Source: CAZYSK01 sp964649415
GTDB taxonomy: Bacteria > Chloroflexota > Anaerolineae > B4-G1
NCBI GenBank assembly: GCA_964649415.1
Contig: CAZYSK010000012.1
Coordinates: 48,752-112,751 of the forward strand
Length of the DNA stretch: 64,000 bases
Direction: 5' to 3'
Positions 8,765-18,235 of the stretch are shown in pieces; the first letter of the stretch is position 1; each line of letters starts with the position of its first letter. A program made the position numbers and the translations under genes. The notes beneath the pieces were generated by a model, which was not told the DNA's origin, did no database searches, and saw only the letters and a program-made list of their open reading frames with translations.

Positions 8765-9637
8765 GTGATAGCAGACTGGCGTGAGCGACTGCGTGTCCCG
8801 GTGATGTTGATGCCAGCGATGGCTGTCATCCTGGTGCTTTTTCTGGGTGGCTTGATCATGGGGCTGATGCAGAGCTTCGGGTATATGCCTGTCATCGGGA
8901 AATATGACTTCACATTGCAAGCCTATATGAACATCTTCACTGATAGAACCTTCCTGCGGTCGCTCGCGCTCACCTGCTGGATTGGATTTGCTTCAAGCAT
9001 ACTTGCTACCATTCTGGCTATCGTCTGCGCACTGGTGCTGAGGCAAGGTCTGCCTGGCAAACGTCTCGTGACTTTCGTCTTCCAGTTGAACGTGCCTATC
9101 CCTCACATCGTGGGAGCCATTGCTGTGATGTTCCTTTTCACCCAGAGCGGCTTGCTGGCACGAATGGCATACCTGGTAGGGCTTATCTCTGAACCTGCCG
9201 ACTTCCCGGTTCTCGTCTACGATAAACGTGCTATTGGTATCATCCTAGAGTACTTGTGGAAGATGACACCTTTCACTGGTGTTATCGTTCTGGCTGTGCT
9301 CCAGTCAATCGGCGAGGATTATGAAGACCTGGCCCGGACGCTAGGAGCCAGCGCCTGGCAACGCTTCCGCTGTGTGGTGCTTCCGCTCATCATGCCAGGT
9401 GTGTTGCGTGCTTCGATCCTGACTTTCGCTTTCGGCTTCGGCGCTTTCGAAGTCCCCTACCTGCTGGGACAGACGTTCCCCACGGCGTTGCCGGTTCTAT
9501 CCTATCTTTTCTATCACGATGTTGACCTCGATGCCCGGCCAGAGGCGATGGCTATGAGTATGATCATCGCGGGCCTTATCACGATACTGATACTCATCTA
9601 TATGAAGCTGACCGAAACCTATGTGCGCGCAGATTGA
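8765..9637 (+). CDS. ABC transporter permease 1 (YnjC-like)
   Basis: 290 residues, about six membrane segments, starting at a GTG preceded by GGGAGGTGA. The EAA-type cytoplasmic loop that docks on the ATPase is DLARTLGASAWQRF followed by the conserved LPLIMPG. It forms the channel with the next gene product. It overlaps or abuts its neighbour: the second permease starts 13 bases after this stop. Binding protein, two permeases and ATPase in this order are the usual importer layout. Confidence 0.88.
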   Translation: MIADWRERLRVPVMLMPAMAVILVLFLGGLIMGLMQSFGYMPVIGKYDFTLQAYMNIFTDRTFLRSLALTCWIGFASSILATILAIVCALVLRQGLPGKRLVTFVFQLNVPIPHIVGAIAVMFLFTQSGLLARMAYLVGLISEPADFPVLVYDKRAIGIILEYLWKMTPFTGVIVLAVLQSIGEDYEDLARTLGASAWQRFRCVVLPLIMPGVLRASILTFAFGFGAFEVPYLLGQTFPTALPVLSYLFYHDVDLDARPEAMAMSMIIAGLITILILIYMKLTETYVRAD

Positions 9638-9650
9638 GGTAGGTGATCCA

Positions 9651-10514
9651 GTGAAACAACAATCAGCAACGGCGCAGGGAGCGCCAGGGGAGCGGCGTGA
9701 ATGGCGGTTCAATTGGGGTCAGGTACTCTGCATGGCGGTGATGGTGGCTATCGCTATCGCCATCATCGTTCCGATGCTCCCGCTCATCACCTGGTCTTTC
9801 AGTTTTAGGTGGTACTTTCCCGATCTGATTCCGACGTCGTTGAGCATGCGGGCCTGGAAGTACGTCTTCTCCAGGGCTTCGAAAGCCCCCCAGGCAGCAA
9901 TTCAGGGGGTACAAATCTCCCTGGTAGCCACTCTGCTCTCTCTTGTCACTGGCGTTCCTGCCGGGCGCGCGTTGGGATTGCACAAGTTCCGGGGCAAGAA
10001 GCTGGTTCAATTCCTAATCCTGGCTCCTACTATCATTCCGCCACTGTCGGTAGTGATGGGCATCCACGTGGCTTTCATCCGCTATGGGTTAGCGGCCAAG
10101 ATGTTGGGCGTCATGCTGGTGCATCTCATCCCCACCACACCCTATGTAGTGATGGTCATGTCCAGCGTCTTCGCCAACTACGACCCTGAGTACGAGGAGC
10201 AAGCCCGGACCCTGGGTGCTGGACTTTTGCGGACGTTTATCCATGTCACGCTTCCGGCGATTTTCCCCGGCATCATAGTTGGGGGAATGTTCGCTTTTAT
10301 CATCTCCTGGGGCCAATATGTCCTTACCCTACTCATTGGTGGCGGGCGCGTGATCACATTGCCCGTGCTCTTATTCTGCTTCGCCGGTAGCGGTGATAAT
10401 GCTGTGACGGCCGCGTTGTGTGTCTTGTTTGTAGCGCCGGCTATCTTGATACTGATATTCAGCTCCAAGTATCTGACGGGGGAAAGTGCTGCACTAGGAG
10501 GATTCGGAGCATGA
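9651..10514 (+). CDS. ABC transporter permease 2
   Basis: 287 residues from the GTG at 9651, chosen because GAGGTAGGTGA lies just before it; an in-frame ATG at 9621 would overlap the upstream gene and lacks a binding site. About six transmembrane segments. The EAA loop is EEQARTLGAGLLRTF with LPAIFPG. The stop overlaps the ATPase start in ATGA, indicating translational coupling. Confidence 0.87.
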   Translation: MKQQSATAQGAPGERREWRFNWGQVLCMAVMVAIAIAIIVPMLPLITWSFSFRWYFPDLIPTSLSMRAWKYVFSRASKAPQAAIQGVQISLVATLLSLVTGVPAGRALGLHKFRGKKLVQFLILAPTIIPPLSVVMGIHVAFIRYGLAAKMLGVMLVHLIPTTPYVVMVMSSVFANYDPEYEEQARTLGAGLLRTFIHVTLPAIFPGIIVGGMFAFIISWGQYVLTLLIGGGRVITLPVLLFCFAGSGDNAVTAALCVLFVAPAILILIFSSKYLTGESAALGGFGA

Positions 10515-11581
10515 CGCGAGTATACCTACATGGGCTCAGCAAAGTTTTTCACGGTCAGGAGGAAGTGCATGCCGTGAAGAATCTCGACCTGGAGATCGCC
10601 TCCGGCAAGATCACCGCACTTCTGGGGCCTTCGGGGTGCGGCAAGACGACCACATTGAAGATGATCGCTGGATTGCTGCGGCCTACCGAGGGTGATGTCA
10701 GCTTCGATGGCCAATCGGTGCTGGGCATCCCGGCTGAGAAACGAGGCGCGGCGATGGTTTTCCAGAACTACTTGTTATTCCCCTATATGTCGGTCGGGGA
10801 GAACGTCGGGTTTGGATTGCGCATGCGGCACGTGGACAAGAAGACCATTGAGGAGAAGGTGTCCGAGATGCTCGAGTTGGTGCGGCTGCCTGGCTACGAG
10901 AACCGGCGGCCCAAACAGCTCTCCGGGGGCCAGCAGCAGCGCGTGGCGTTGGCCCGTGCGCTGATCATAGAGCCCAAGGTGCTGCTCCTGGATGAACCGC
11001 TAAGCAATCTGGATGCCCACTTGCGGGACGAGATGCGAGAGTTCATCCTAGGCATTCAACGCCAGCTCGGCATCACGACCATCTTCGTCACCCACGATCA
11101 GCAGGAAGCGGTGGTACTGGCCGACGTGATCGCTCTCATGTTTGACGGTGAACTGCATCAGTTCGATCTTCCCAATGCCTTTTACGAACGCCCCTCGAGC
11201 GTGAGGGTCGCCCGCTTCTTCGGAGGAGTTAACTTCCTGGAGGGCGTGAAGCAGGGGGAGCAGGTGGAGACGCCTTTGGGTATCCTCCACGTGAATCACC
11301 AGGAAATCGCCGACGGCCCGGTGGTCGTCACCGTGCGCCCGGAGCACTTGAGGCTGGGCGAACAAGGGGAAAACGCGATTCAGGCTCGCGTTCGGAGCCA
11401 CGTATACGTCGGCACGCACACCCGTTTCAGGGCCGAGGCAGATGAACGGCAGTTCGAGGTAGTGGCCGAGGCCGCCAGCGTGGAGCGGTTCCGGGATGGA
11501 GAGACGCTGCCCTTGAAGTTCCCGCGCGAGAAGATTTGGCTGGTGCCGCCGGAAGAATCGGCATCACTGCCCACGGGCTAA
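10511..11581 (+). CDS. ABC transporter ATP-binding protein
   Basis: 356 residues from the ATG that overlaps the upstream stop. Walker A is GPSGCGKTT at 39-47, the signature is LSGGQQQR, Walker B is LLLDEPLSNLDA, and the switch histidine is in VTHDQQE. A C-terminal regulatory TOBE-type beta domain (residues ~240-350) is present, as in MalK/PotA-type importers. It energises uptake through the two preceding permeases. Confidence 0.92.
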   Translation: MTRVYLHGLSKVFHGQEEVHAVKNLDLEIASGKITALLGPSGCGKTTTLKMIAGLLRPTEGDVSFDGQSVLGIPAEKRGAAMVFQNYLLFPYMSVGENVGFGLRMRHVDKKTIEEKVSEMLELVRLPGYENRRPKQLSGGQQQRVALARALIIEPKVLLLDEPLSNLDAHLRDEMREFILGIQRQLGITTIFVTHDQQEAVVLADVIALMFDGELHQFDLPNAFYERPSSVRVARFFGGVNFLEGVKQGEQVETPLGILHVNHQEIADGPVVVTVRPEHLRLGEQGENAIQARVRSHVYVGTHTRFRAEADERQFEVVAEAASVERFRDGETLPLKFPREKIWLVPPEESASLPTG

Positions 11582-11590
11582 AGGCTAGGC

Positions 11591-12688
11591 ATGGATTCCC
11601 TCTCTCGATCTCTGGAAGACACAGTTCTTTTCGACAAGATCTATGCTTCCATGCTGGCGGGCGCTATCGGCGATGCAATGGGCGGGCCGATCGAGGGCTG
11701 GCACTATGAGCGCATTGTCGAGACATACGGTGTCGTTGACGGCCTGCTGCCATACGAGCGACCTCCAGGTTATCACTCCCATTTCGCCACCGTGCCCGGA
11801 ACCGTCACCGACGACACCCGGCTCAAGCACACGTTGTGCCAGGCGATCATCAACTGTGGCGGCCTGCCCCGGCGCGGCGATCTCGTCAAGGCATGCGCCG
11901 ATGCTTACTACACCGCCCAAACCGACCTGGAACGCGGCTTCCTGGAGGAATACGTCCTGGCCGGCATATATGGCCAGGCAAAACTCGTATGGGGTGGGCA
12001 ACCGACGAACGGCTTCATCATGATGAACTCGCCGCTTGGTCTCGGCTGTCCCTGCGATCCTGAGTTTGCCTTCAGTCTGTCGTACAACGTAGACTTCATC
12101 AGCGATGGGTACGCCAGATACTCGGCGGCGATGGCAGCTGCAGCGGTCTCGGCGGCGATGCGTCCTGAGGCAACGGTCACTTCAGTCATTGAGGAATCGT
12201 TGGCGGCCTGCCAGGCCCATCGCGTCGAAGGGGAGCTGACCCGCCAATGGCACTGGTACGAGCACGTCTTCCGGCTTAACGAGAGGTTGGTCGAAACGGC
12301 GATTGACATCGCCGCTCGCCACCGCGACGTTTTCAGCCTGCGCGCCGAGTACTATGAAAGCTTGCAGGTCAGCTCCCTTGGCTCTGAGGCTGCGCAGACG
12401 CTGGCCGTGGCCTTGGGAATGCTAGTCGCTGCCGATGGAGATTTGCGGCAGGCGGTTATTGGTTGTGTCAACTACGGGCGTGACAATGATAGCTACGCCT
12501 CCGTTGCCGGAGCCATCGCCGGGGCACTGCATGGCATGAGCGCTGTCCCACCCGATTGGCGCAGCACGGTCGAAGCGGCCAATTCCGAATCAGACATGCG
12601 TGCGCTGTCGCTGGGACTGGGCGAGGTCGCCCTGCGAAGACAGCAAAAGATGCAGACGGTGGTGACACAGGTTGACCGGCTACTGTGA
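11591..12688 (+). CDS. ADP-ribosylglycohydrolase (DraG) family protein
   Basis: 365 residues of the DraG/ARH fold. The binuclear metal ligands can be seen: GAIGDAMGGPIEG near the N-terminus, TDDTRL, and the C-terminal GRDNDSYASVAGAIAG. The family cleaves N- or O-glycosidic bonds to ribose. Inside an import and sugar catabolism cluster, and directly before a nucleoside hydrolase, the likely job is releasing ribose or a ribose-like sugar from a small imported glycoside rather than from modified protein. That role is inference. Confidence 0.85.
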   Translation: MDSLSRSLEDTVLFDKIYASMLAGAIGDAMGGPIEGWHYERIVETYGVVDGLLPYERPPGYHSHFATVPGTVTDDTRLKHTLCQAIINCGGLPRRGDLVKACADAYYTAQTDLERGFLEEYVLAGIYGQAKLVWGGQPTNGFIMMNSPLGLGCPCDPEFAFSLSYNVDFISDGYARYSAAMAAAAVSAAMRPEATVTSVIEESLAACQAHRVEGELTRQWHWYEHVFRLNERLVETAIDIAARHRDVFSLRAEYYESLQVSSLGSEAAQTLAVALGMLVAADGDLRQAVIGCVNYGRDNDSYASVAGAIAGALHGMSAVPPDWRSTVEAANSESDMRALSLGLGEVALRRQQKMQTVVTQVDRLL

Positions 12689-12732
12689 GCTAAAGCAAGA
12701 TCCGAGAGAAGATCGCACATGAGGGCGAACCA

Positions 12733-13602
12733 ATGACAGAACAAGTCATCTTCGACTGTGATAATACAATGGGACGGCCCTATTGGGAGGTGGATGATGG
12801 CCTGACGTTGCTCTATCTGTTGGGCCGATCCGACGTTGAACTGCTGGGCGTGACCACAACTTTCGGCAACGGCCCCATTGAGCAGGTTCATGCGCTTACG
12901 GAGCAACTGCTGCGTGCCCTGGGGCGTGAAGACATTCCGCTCTTCAAGGGCGAGGGGGAACGGGGCCAGCCTCCCACCGACGCTGCCCGTTTCCTGGCCG
13001 AGACCGCCGCGGCCCAGCCAGGCGAGATCACCCTTCTGGCGACCGGTCCATTGGGCAACCTGCGGGCCGCCGCTGAACTCGACCCGGATTTCTTCCATAA
13101 CTTGAAGCAGGTCGCGTGTATGGGGGGGTATCTGCACCCGTTGCGCATCGGCTGGCGCGACGTGTCTGAGCTGAACCTTTCCTTGGAACCGGAAGGCGCT
13201 TTCGCTGTTCTCAATGCCCCGTGTCCGGTCACGCTGATGAATGCACACACGTGTCTACAGGCCCCTTTTGGCTGGCGTGACCTGAAGCGGGTTCAGCACT
13301 GGGGCCACAGCACGCGCCGTGTCATCCGTAACTGGCTGCTGGCGTTTGGTTTTCACTGTGGCGTGTCCAAGTTCTTTCTGTGGGATCTGTTGCCGGCAAT
13401 CTACATCTCGCACCCCGAATTGTTCGACGCCAATTTGGTACGGATGTGTTCCACCGTAGTAGACTTGAAGACAGGTACAATCGTCATTGGGGGTGAGGGG
13501 AACGGCATTCTTGTCAACATGCCCACGCGCATCCTGGATCTGGATCGCTTCTACACGATCCTTTATGACGCCTGGGCATCAGTGCAGCTCAACCAAACCT
13601 GA
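12733..13602 (+). CDS. Inosine/uridine-type nucleoside hydrolase family protein
   Basis: 289 residues. The N-terminal DCDNTMG with a downstream VDDGLTLLYLL represents the DxDxxxDD calcium-binding motif, with one spacing difference. TTTFGN and ALLATGPLGNL-like strands (ITLLATGPLGNL) are typical of the family. It would hydrolyse N-ribosidic or related bonds in the cytosol. Together with the preceding DraG-family gene, the cluster has two glycosyl hydrolases aimed at ribosides, so the natural substrate may be nucleoside-like. The spaced motif could mean altered specificity. Confidence 0.83.
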   Translation: MTEQVIFDCDNTMGRPYWEVDDGLTLLYLLGRSDVELLGVTTTFGNGPIEQVHALTEQLLRALGREDIPLFKGEGERGQPPTDAARFLAETAAAQPGEITLLATGPLGNLRAAAELDPDFFHNLKQVACMGGYLHPLRIGWRDVSELNLSLEPEGAFAVLNAPCPVTLMNAHTCLQAPFGWRDLKRVQHWGHSTRRVIRNWLLAFGFHCGVSKFFLWDLLPAIYISHPELFDANLVRMCSTVVDLKTGTIVIGGEGNGILVNMPTRILDLDRFYTILYDAWASVQLNQT

Positions 13603-13645
13603 GCACTAGTGTGAAACCAGTTGCTGATCAATGGAGGGGAATATG

Positions 13646-14614
13646 ATGGCGATGGATGGTGACGATCTTCTGGTACGCATCGCCTGGCTCTACTACATCG
13701 AAGATCTCACGCAGCAAGAGATCGCTGACCGAATTCATCTGCCCCGCGTCAAGGTGACCCGCTTGCTGAAACAGGCCCGCGATGAAGGCATTGTGGAGTT
13801 CCGTATTGTGAAACCCACGGTGCACCTGGAGCTTGAGAGGGAACTGCGGTTGCACTTCGGCCTCAAGGATGCGATAGTCATTCCCACTCCGTTGGACGGC
13901 GAGCGGTTGCGTCCTGCTCTTGGAGAGGCAGCGGCGAAGTACCTGCAGTCCCTTTTCCGCCCGGGTCTCGTGATCGGATTGGGGATGGGACGGACACTGG
14001 CCGAGATTCCAGACTTCGTTGAACCTATCCCCAGCAGCGGGTGCGTCTTCAGGGAAATGGTGGGTGGGTCCAGCAGGGCTGACTTGGGTCTTGATACCTA
14101 CAACGTCAGTTGGAGGCTGGCGGAGCGGTGTGGCGGCATTGTGGAGCATATCTTTGCGCCTTTGCTGGTTGAGAGCACCGAGACTCGAGAGGCGTTGTGG
14201 AACGACTCCCGTATCGTTGCAACCCTGGAGAAGGCCGCGCAATGTGACGTGGGGGTGGTGGGCATCGGCGACGTAGGCGACGACATGCTCCTGTTTCAAC
14301 TGGGATGCTGCGATGCCGCTACCGTCCGTTATCTGCAAGATCGGGGTGCGGTGGGTGATATCCTGGGACGCATGTTTGACGTCAATGGGGAACGCGTTAG
14401 ATGCGAAATGGACGAGCGCCTCATCGCGCTCGACCTGGAGCAGCTTCGCGGGATCTCCACCATGGTTGCCATAGCCGGTGGTACGGAGAAAACGAGGGCG
14501 ATTCTAGGTGCGCTGCGTGGCTCATACGTGAACGTACTGATTACGGATATGGAGAGCGCCCGGGCCGTGCTGCGGGAAAGCGGGACGGATGAGAAGAGGG
14601 TGAGCGATGGATAA
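13646..14614 (+). CDS. SorC/DeoR-type sugar-binding transcriptional regulator
   Basis: About 322 residues. The N-terminal helix-turn-helix contains YYIEDLTQQEIADRIHL and KVTRLLKQAR, as in SorC, DeoR of Bacillus and EryD. The C-terminal effector domain, a sugar-phosphate isomerase-like fold, has GLGMGRTLAEI and VVGIGDVGD. GGAGGGGA lies at 13633-13640; ATGs at 13643, 13646 and 13652 are all possible and 13646 gives the best spacing. The effector is usually a phosphorylated sugar. It probably controls the cluster through the TTGTACA sites at 2330-2355. It overlaps the next gene by eight bases. Confidence 0.87.
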   Translation: MAMDGDDLLVRIAWLYYIEDLTQQEIADRIHLPRVKVTRLLKQARDEGIVEFRIVKPTVHLELERELRLHFGLKDAIVIPTPLDGERLRPALGEAAAKYLQSLFRPGLVIGLGMGRTLAEIPDFVEPIPSSGCVFREMVGGSSRADLGLDTYNVSWRLAERCGGIVEHIFAPLLVESTETREALWNDSRIVATLEKAAQCDVGVVGIGDVGDDMLLFQLGCCDAATVRYLQDRGAVGDILGRMFDVNGERVRCEMDERLIALDLEQLRGISTMVAIAGGTEKTRAILGALRGSYVNVLITDMESARAVLRESGTDEKRVSDG

Positions 14615-15638
14615 GATGAACGCTGTGGTTGTGCACCAGGGCAGCCAGTTCTGCTACGAGCAGGTAAAGAGGCCACAGGCTGGGCCTGGAGAGATCGTCA
14701 TCCAAGTGGAGGCCGCTGGCATCTGTGCCGCTGATCGCAAGATACATAGTGGTAATCATCCTTGGCAACTGCCTGATCCCTACATTCCGGGTCATGAGTA
14801 CGTAGGCCCGATCGTTGAGATGGGCGAGGATGTGGCGGGAAGTACCGGGCTTCGCCTTGGCGACCGGGTCACAGCGGAAATCATCGTGCCGTGCCGCACC
14901 TGCTGGTTCTGTCAGCGAGGGCTCTATCATCTCTGTGACAGGCCCGGCGTGTGCGTCGGCGCTTGGGCTGAGTACTTGAGGATTCCACAGGGCGCGATCA
15001 TCCACCACGTGCCTTCTGAACTGCCGGCAGAACAAGCCGCACTCACTGAGCCGCTTTCCTGCTCTATCCACGGTATCCAGTTGGCGGACATTGGTTTGGA
15101 CGACGTGGTGGTCATCGCCGGGCTGGGGGCTATCGGTATGGGTATGCTGCAAGTGGCGCGCCTCAAGACACCTCGCCTCCTGATCGGCCTGGACGTAGAC
15201 GACGACCTACTTGAGATCGCTCAGCAATTGGGCGCCGATCACGTCTTCAACCCAGCCCACGTGGACGTCGTGTCCGAGATTCAGGCACTTACCGACGACC
15301 ACGGATGCGACATCTACATTGAGGCGTCGGGTAGCCCCAAGTCCATCGGAGTGGGCCTGGATGCGCTCCGCAAAGCGGGGCGACTGGTGATATTTGGCGT
15401 GTACGGACGTGAGGCGACGGTGAATTTCAATCTGGTCAGCGAGTTCAAGGCCTTGGAAATCGTCGGTGGTCACCTCAGCCCCAACACCTTCCCCTTGGCC
15501 ATTCGGTACCTGACGGAAGGGTTGGTGAACGCCGAAGCCATGGTCACCCACGTTCTTCCACTGGCCGAATTCGAAGAGGCCGTTGCCCTCAAAAGACGGC
15601 CGGGTGTCACCTCCATCAAGACAGTTCTGATCCCGTAG
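14607..15638 (+). CDS. Zinc-dependent MDR dehydrogenase (third of three)
   Basis: 343 residues. C40, H63 and E64 form the catalytic zinc site; C96, C99, C102 and C110 the structural one; AGLGAIGMG is the coenzyme loop. GAGGGTGA precedes the ATG, which overlaps the regulator stop. The sequence is clearly distinct from the two dehydrogenases at 3603 and 4657, so three separate alcohol oxidations or one redundant step are possible. Cytosolic, NAD(P)+-dependent by family. Confidence 0.87.
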   Translation: MDKMNAVVVHQGSQFCYEQVKRPQAGPGEIVIQVEAAGICAADRKIHSGNHPWQLPDPYIPGHEYVGPIVEMGEDVAGSTGLRLGDRVTAEIIVPCRTCWFCQRGLYHLCDRPGVCVGAWAEYLRIPQGAIIHHVPSELPAEQAALTEPLSCSIHGIQLADIGLDDVVVIAGLGAIGMGMLQVARLKTPRLLIGLDVDDDLLEIAQQLGADHVFNPAHVDVVSEIQALTDDHGCDIYIEASGSPKSIGVGLDALRKAGRLVIFGVYGREATVNFNLVSEFKALEIVGGHLSPNTFPLAIRYLTEGLVNAEAMVTHVLPLAEFEEAVALKRRPGVTSIKTVLIP

Positions 15639-15677
15639 CCCGGTGTTTAGCCACCGCCAACCCGATAGGAGCCCTGG

Positions 15678-17201
15678 ATGACGGCCGAGTTGGTCTTGAC
15701 CATTGACGTTGGAACCGGTAGTAGCCGAGCCTGCGTTTTCTCCGTGCGCAAGAACCGGGTGTTGAGCGTTGTGGCTCACGATTGTCCTGTGAGTCATCCC
15801 GCGCCGCACCGGGCTGAATTCGATCCCGTCCGCTGGTGGCAGGCTATCGTCCATGCCGCGGCCGAGGCGGTGGACAAGGCGGGCCGGCCCGGCGGCGATT
15901 ATCTCGGCATCACTGCCACCAGCCTACGTCAAGGGTTCATCTTGCTGGGCCGGGACGATAGCCCCGTTGCTCCCGGTGTGCTGAACTATGACCGGCGTGG
16001 GGCTGGCTACATCGGAGTCATTGATTCCTACCTGGACATCGAAGACGTGTACCAACTCACCGGTCACTGGCATGCGCCTGAACTCACTCTGCCTAAGCTG
16101 CTGTGGTTTCGTGCCGAACGGCCTGATGACTGGAGAAACGTGGTCTCTCTGTTGTTTGTTCACGATTGGGTGCTCTATCAGTTGTGTGGTGAGAGAGGCA
16201 CCAATCCCACGCTCATCTGCGCTGGTCAAATGGCGAACGTGGAGGCTCGTACCTGGGCAAAGGATTTACTTCTTGGTCTGGGCCTGGGCACTGATCTGCT
16301 ACCACCAATCTATGAGGGGGGTGCGCGACTGGGGGGTCTGCGATCTGAGGTGGCTTGCACTATTGGCCTGGCAGCGGGCACGCCGGTGCATGTGGGCGGT
16401 GGTGACACACAGTTTGGCTGCCTGGGCGTAGGCGGGATGAGGTCTGGTGAGGTGGTCGTTGTGGGGGGTTCCACGACGCCGATTGTGATGACAGCAGACC
16501 AGCCGCTGTTTGATCCCCTGCGCTACCCCTGGGTCAGCGCCCATTTGCGACCTGGGCTGTGGGCTATAGAGACCAATGCGGGTCACACCGGTATGATCTA
16601 CAAGTGGTTCCGTGACACTTTCTGTCAGGCCCAGATCACGCAAGCGGAGAGGCAGGGGATGGAACCCTATGCGATTCTGGATCAACTGGCGGCGGGCACT
16701 CCGATTGGCTCCGAAGGGCTGTTGGTGGTGGCGACCAACCCCCGTTGGGCGCAGGATACCTGGCAGTGCAAGGCACCCTATACATTTTACAATTTCAGCG
16801 TGAGCCACCGACTGGGGCACGTCGCCCGGGCTATTCTGGAGAGCGTCTGCTATGGCGTACGCGGAAATCTAGAGCAGTTGGAGAGAGTTGCTGGCGGGCG
16901 CTTTGAGAGGATACTGTTCACCGGTGGTTGTGCCAGAGCGCCGCTCTGGGCACAGATGATGGCCGATGTGCTCGGGCGCCCACTGTGTGTGCCACGTGTC
17001 GCCGAGCCGGCCGCATCGGCCGGGGCCCAGCTCGTCCTGTGGGGACAGGGAAGTGCGGATGTGCTACCTGCGCCACTGGTTACAGTGTATGAGCCCGACC
17101 CTATACACAGTCAGGAGTACGAGCCGTGCTATCAGGCCTACCTGGGAGTATTCGAGAAGATGCAGAAACACTTCGCCGAGTGGAAAGGTCGTGGCGCATG
17201 A
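15678..17201 (+). CDS. FGGY-family carbohydrate kinase
   Basis: 507 residues, normal for the family. The N-terminal phosphate loop is TIDVGTGSSRACVF; the second ATP-binding region contains LFTGGCARAPLWAQMMADVLGRP. FGGY kinases phosphorylate xylulose, ribulose, fuculose, erythritol, glycerol and similar substrates. It probably phosphorylates the ketose or polyol made by the dehydrogenases or isomerase, making the effector for the SorC regulator. It overlaps the next start in ATGA. Specificity cannot be assigned by eye. Confidence 0.88.
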   Translation: MTAELVLTIDVGTGSSRACVFSVRKNRVLSVVAHDCPVSHPAPHRAEFDPVRWWQAIVHAAAEAVDKAGRPGGDYLGITATSLRQGFILLGRDDSPVAPGVLNYDRRGAGYIGVIDSYLDIEDVYQLTGHWHAPELTLPKLLWFRAERPDDWRNVVSLLFVHDWVLYQLCGERGTNPTLICAGQMANVEARTWAKDLLLGLGLGTDLLPPIYEGGARLGGLRSEVACTIGLAAGTPVHVGGGDTQFGCLGVGGMRSGEVVVVGGSTTPIVMTADQPLFDPLRYPWVSAHLRPGLWAIETNAGHTGMIYKWFRDTFCQAQITQAERQGMEPYAILDQLAAGTPIGSEGLLVVATNPRWAQDTWQCKAPYTFYNFSVSHRLGHVARAILESVCYGVRGNLEQLERVAGGRFERILFTGGCARAPLWAQMMADVLGRPLCVPRVAEPAASAGAQLVLWGQGSADVLPAPLVTVYEPDPIHSQEYEPCYQAYLGVFEKMQKHFAEWKGRGA

Positions 17202-18223
17202 CGAAGCAAGCGCTTGTGCTGGCCGAGTTTGACCCCGGAGGAATTCCCGCTTTGAAAGGGCTGGGCTACATTGTGGAGCTTGCGGGGTGGGGGCAGACAC
17301 GCCACCCGCTAGCAGAAGACGAGTTGGTCGCGCTGATTCCCGATGTTGCCCTGCTTGTTGTCGAGGTGGAGGAGGTTACCGGGAAAGTCATTGCGGCTGC
17401 ACATCGGCTGGAGATCGTCGCGGCCTGCCGTGCTCGACCGGTCAATGTGGACGTGGCTGCGGCTACTGGACGGATGATTCCGGTACTCAGCACTCCAGCC
17501 CGCAATGCAGATGCGGTGGCGGACTTTGCTCTGGGACTTGTTCTGGCTGTAGGCCGTAATATCTGCCGAGCCGACAGGTACTTGCGAAGGCACGGTTGGT
17601 ATGTGGGTAATGAGATACCCTACTTCCACTTTCGCGGGCCTGAACTGGCTGACAGAACCCTGGGGCTGGTGGGGTGTGGGAATATCGGGAGGAGATTGGC
17701 GAGTCGCGCTCAGGCACTCGGGATGCAAGTGCTTGCCTATGACCCTTACCTGGAACGAGATGATCTGGGCGACTTAGGCCGCCTGGTCTCATTGGGTGAG
17801 GTGTTGGCTCAGGCTGATTTTCTCTCATTGCATGTACCAGTTACTGAGGAGACAGACAAGATCATCGGCATGGCCGAGATATCGCAGATGAAGCCGAGCG
17901 CCTATCTGATCAACACCGCGCGCGCGGCAGTAGTTGATGAGACGGCACTGTACAATGCGCTCCAGCAGCACCAGATTGCAGGTGCGGCTTTGGACGTTTT
18001 CTGGCAGGAGCCTCTGCCGGCCGACAGTCCGTGGTTGGAACTGGATAATGTGCTCCTGACACCGCACCTGGCGGGGGCGGCTGATGATGTCAAAGTGCAC
18101 CATTCGGCGATGGTTATTGAGGATGTGAGAACACTCTTGGCCGGGGGATGTCCAGCACGTCTGGTCAATCCAGAGGTGCTGGAAACCTGCTCGGATCCGG
18201 TTTTCGGTAAACATCGGGGATAG
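17198..18223 (+). CDS. D-2-hydroxyacid dehydrogenase family protein
   Basis: 341 residues from the ATG overlapping the kinase stop. The NAD-binding loop is LVGCGNIGRRLASRA; the catalytic Arg is in NTARAAVVDE, Glu in DVFWQEPLP and His in LTPHLAGA, so all three active-site residues are present. It converts a 2-hydroxyacid to a 2-oxoacid or the reverse. It precedes genes for a 2-oxoacid dehydrogenase complex, which makes a 2-oxoacid handoff plausible. A phosphoglycerate-dehydrogenase annotation would be too specific. Confidence 0.87.
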   Translation: MTKQALVLAEFDPGGIPALKGLGYIVELAGWGQTRHPLAEDELVALIPDVALLVVEVEEVTGKVIAAAHRLEIVAACRARPVNVDVAAATGRMIPVLSTPARNADAVADFALGLVLAVGRNICRADRYLRRHGWYVGNEIPYFHFRGPELADRTLGLVGCGNIGRRLASRAQALGMQVLAYDPYLERDDLGDLGRLVSLGEVLAQADFLSLHVPVTEETDKIIGMAEISQMKPSAYLINTARAAVVDETALYNALQQHQIAGAALDVFWQEPLPADSPWLELDNVLLTPHLAGAADDVKVHHSAMVIEDVRTLLAGGCPARLVNPEVLETCSDPVFGKHRG

Positions 18224-18235
18224 GGAGAGTAAGAG

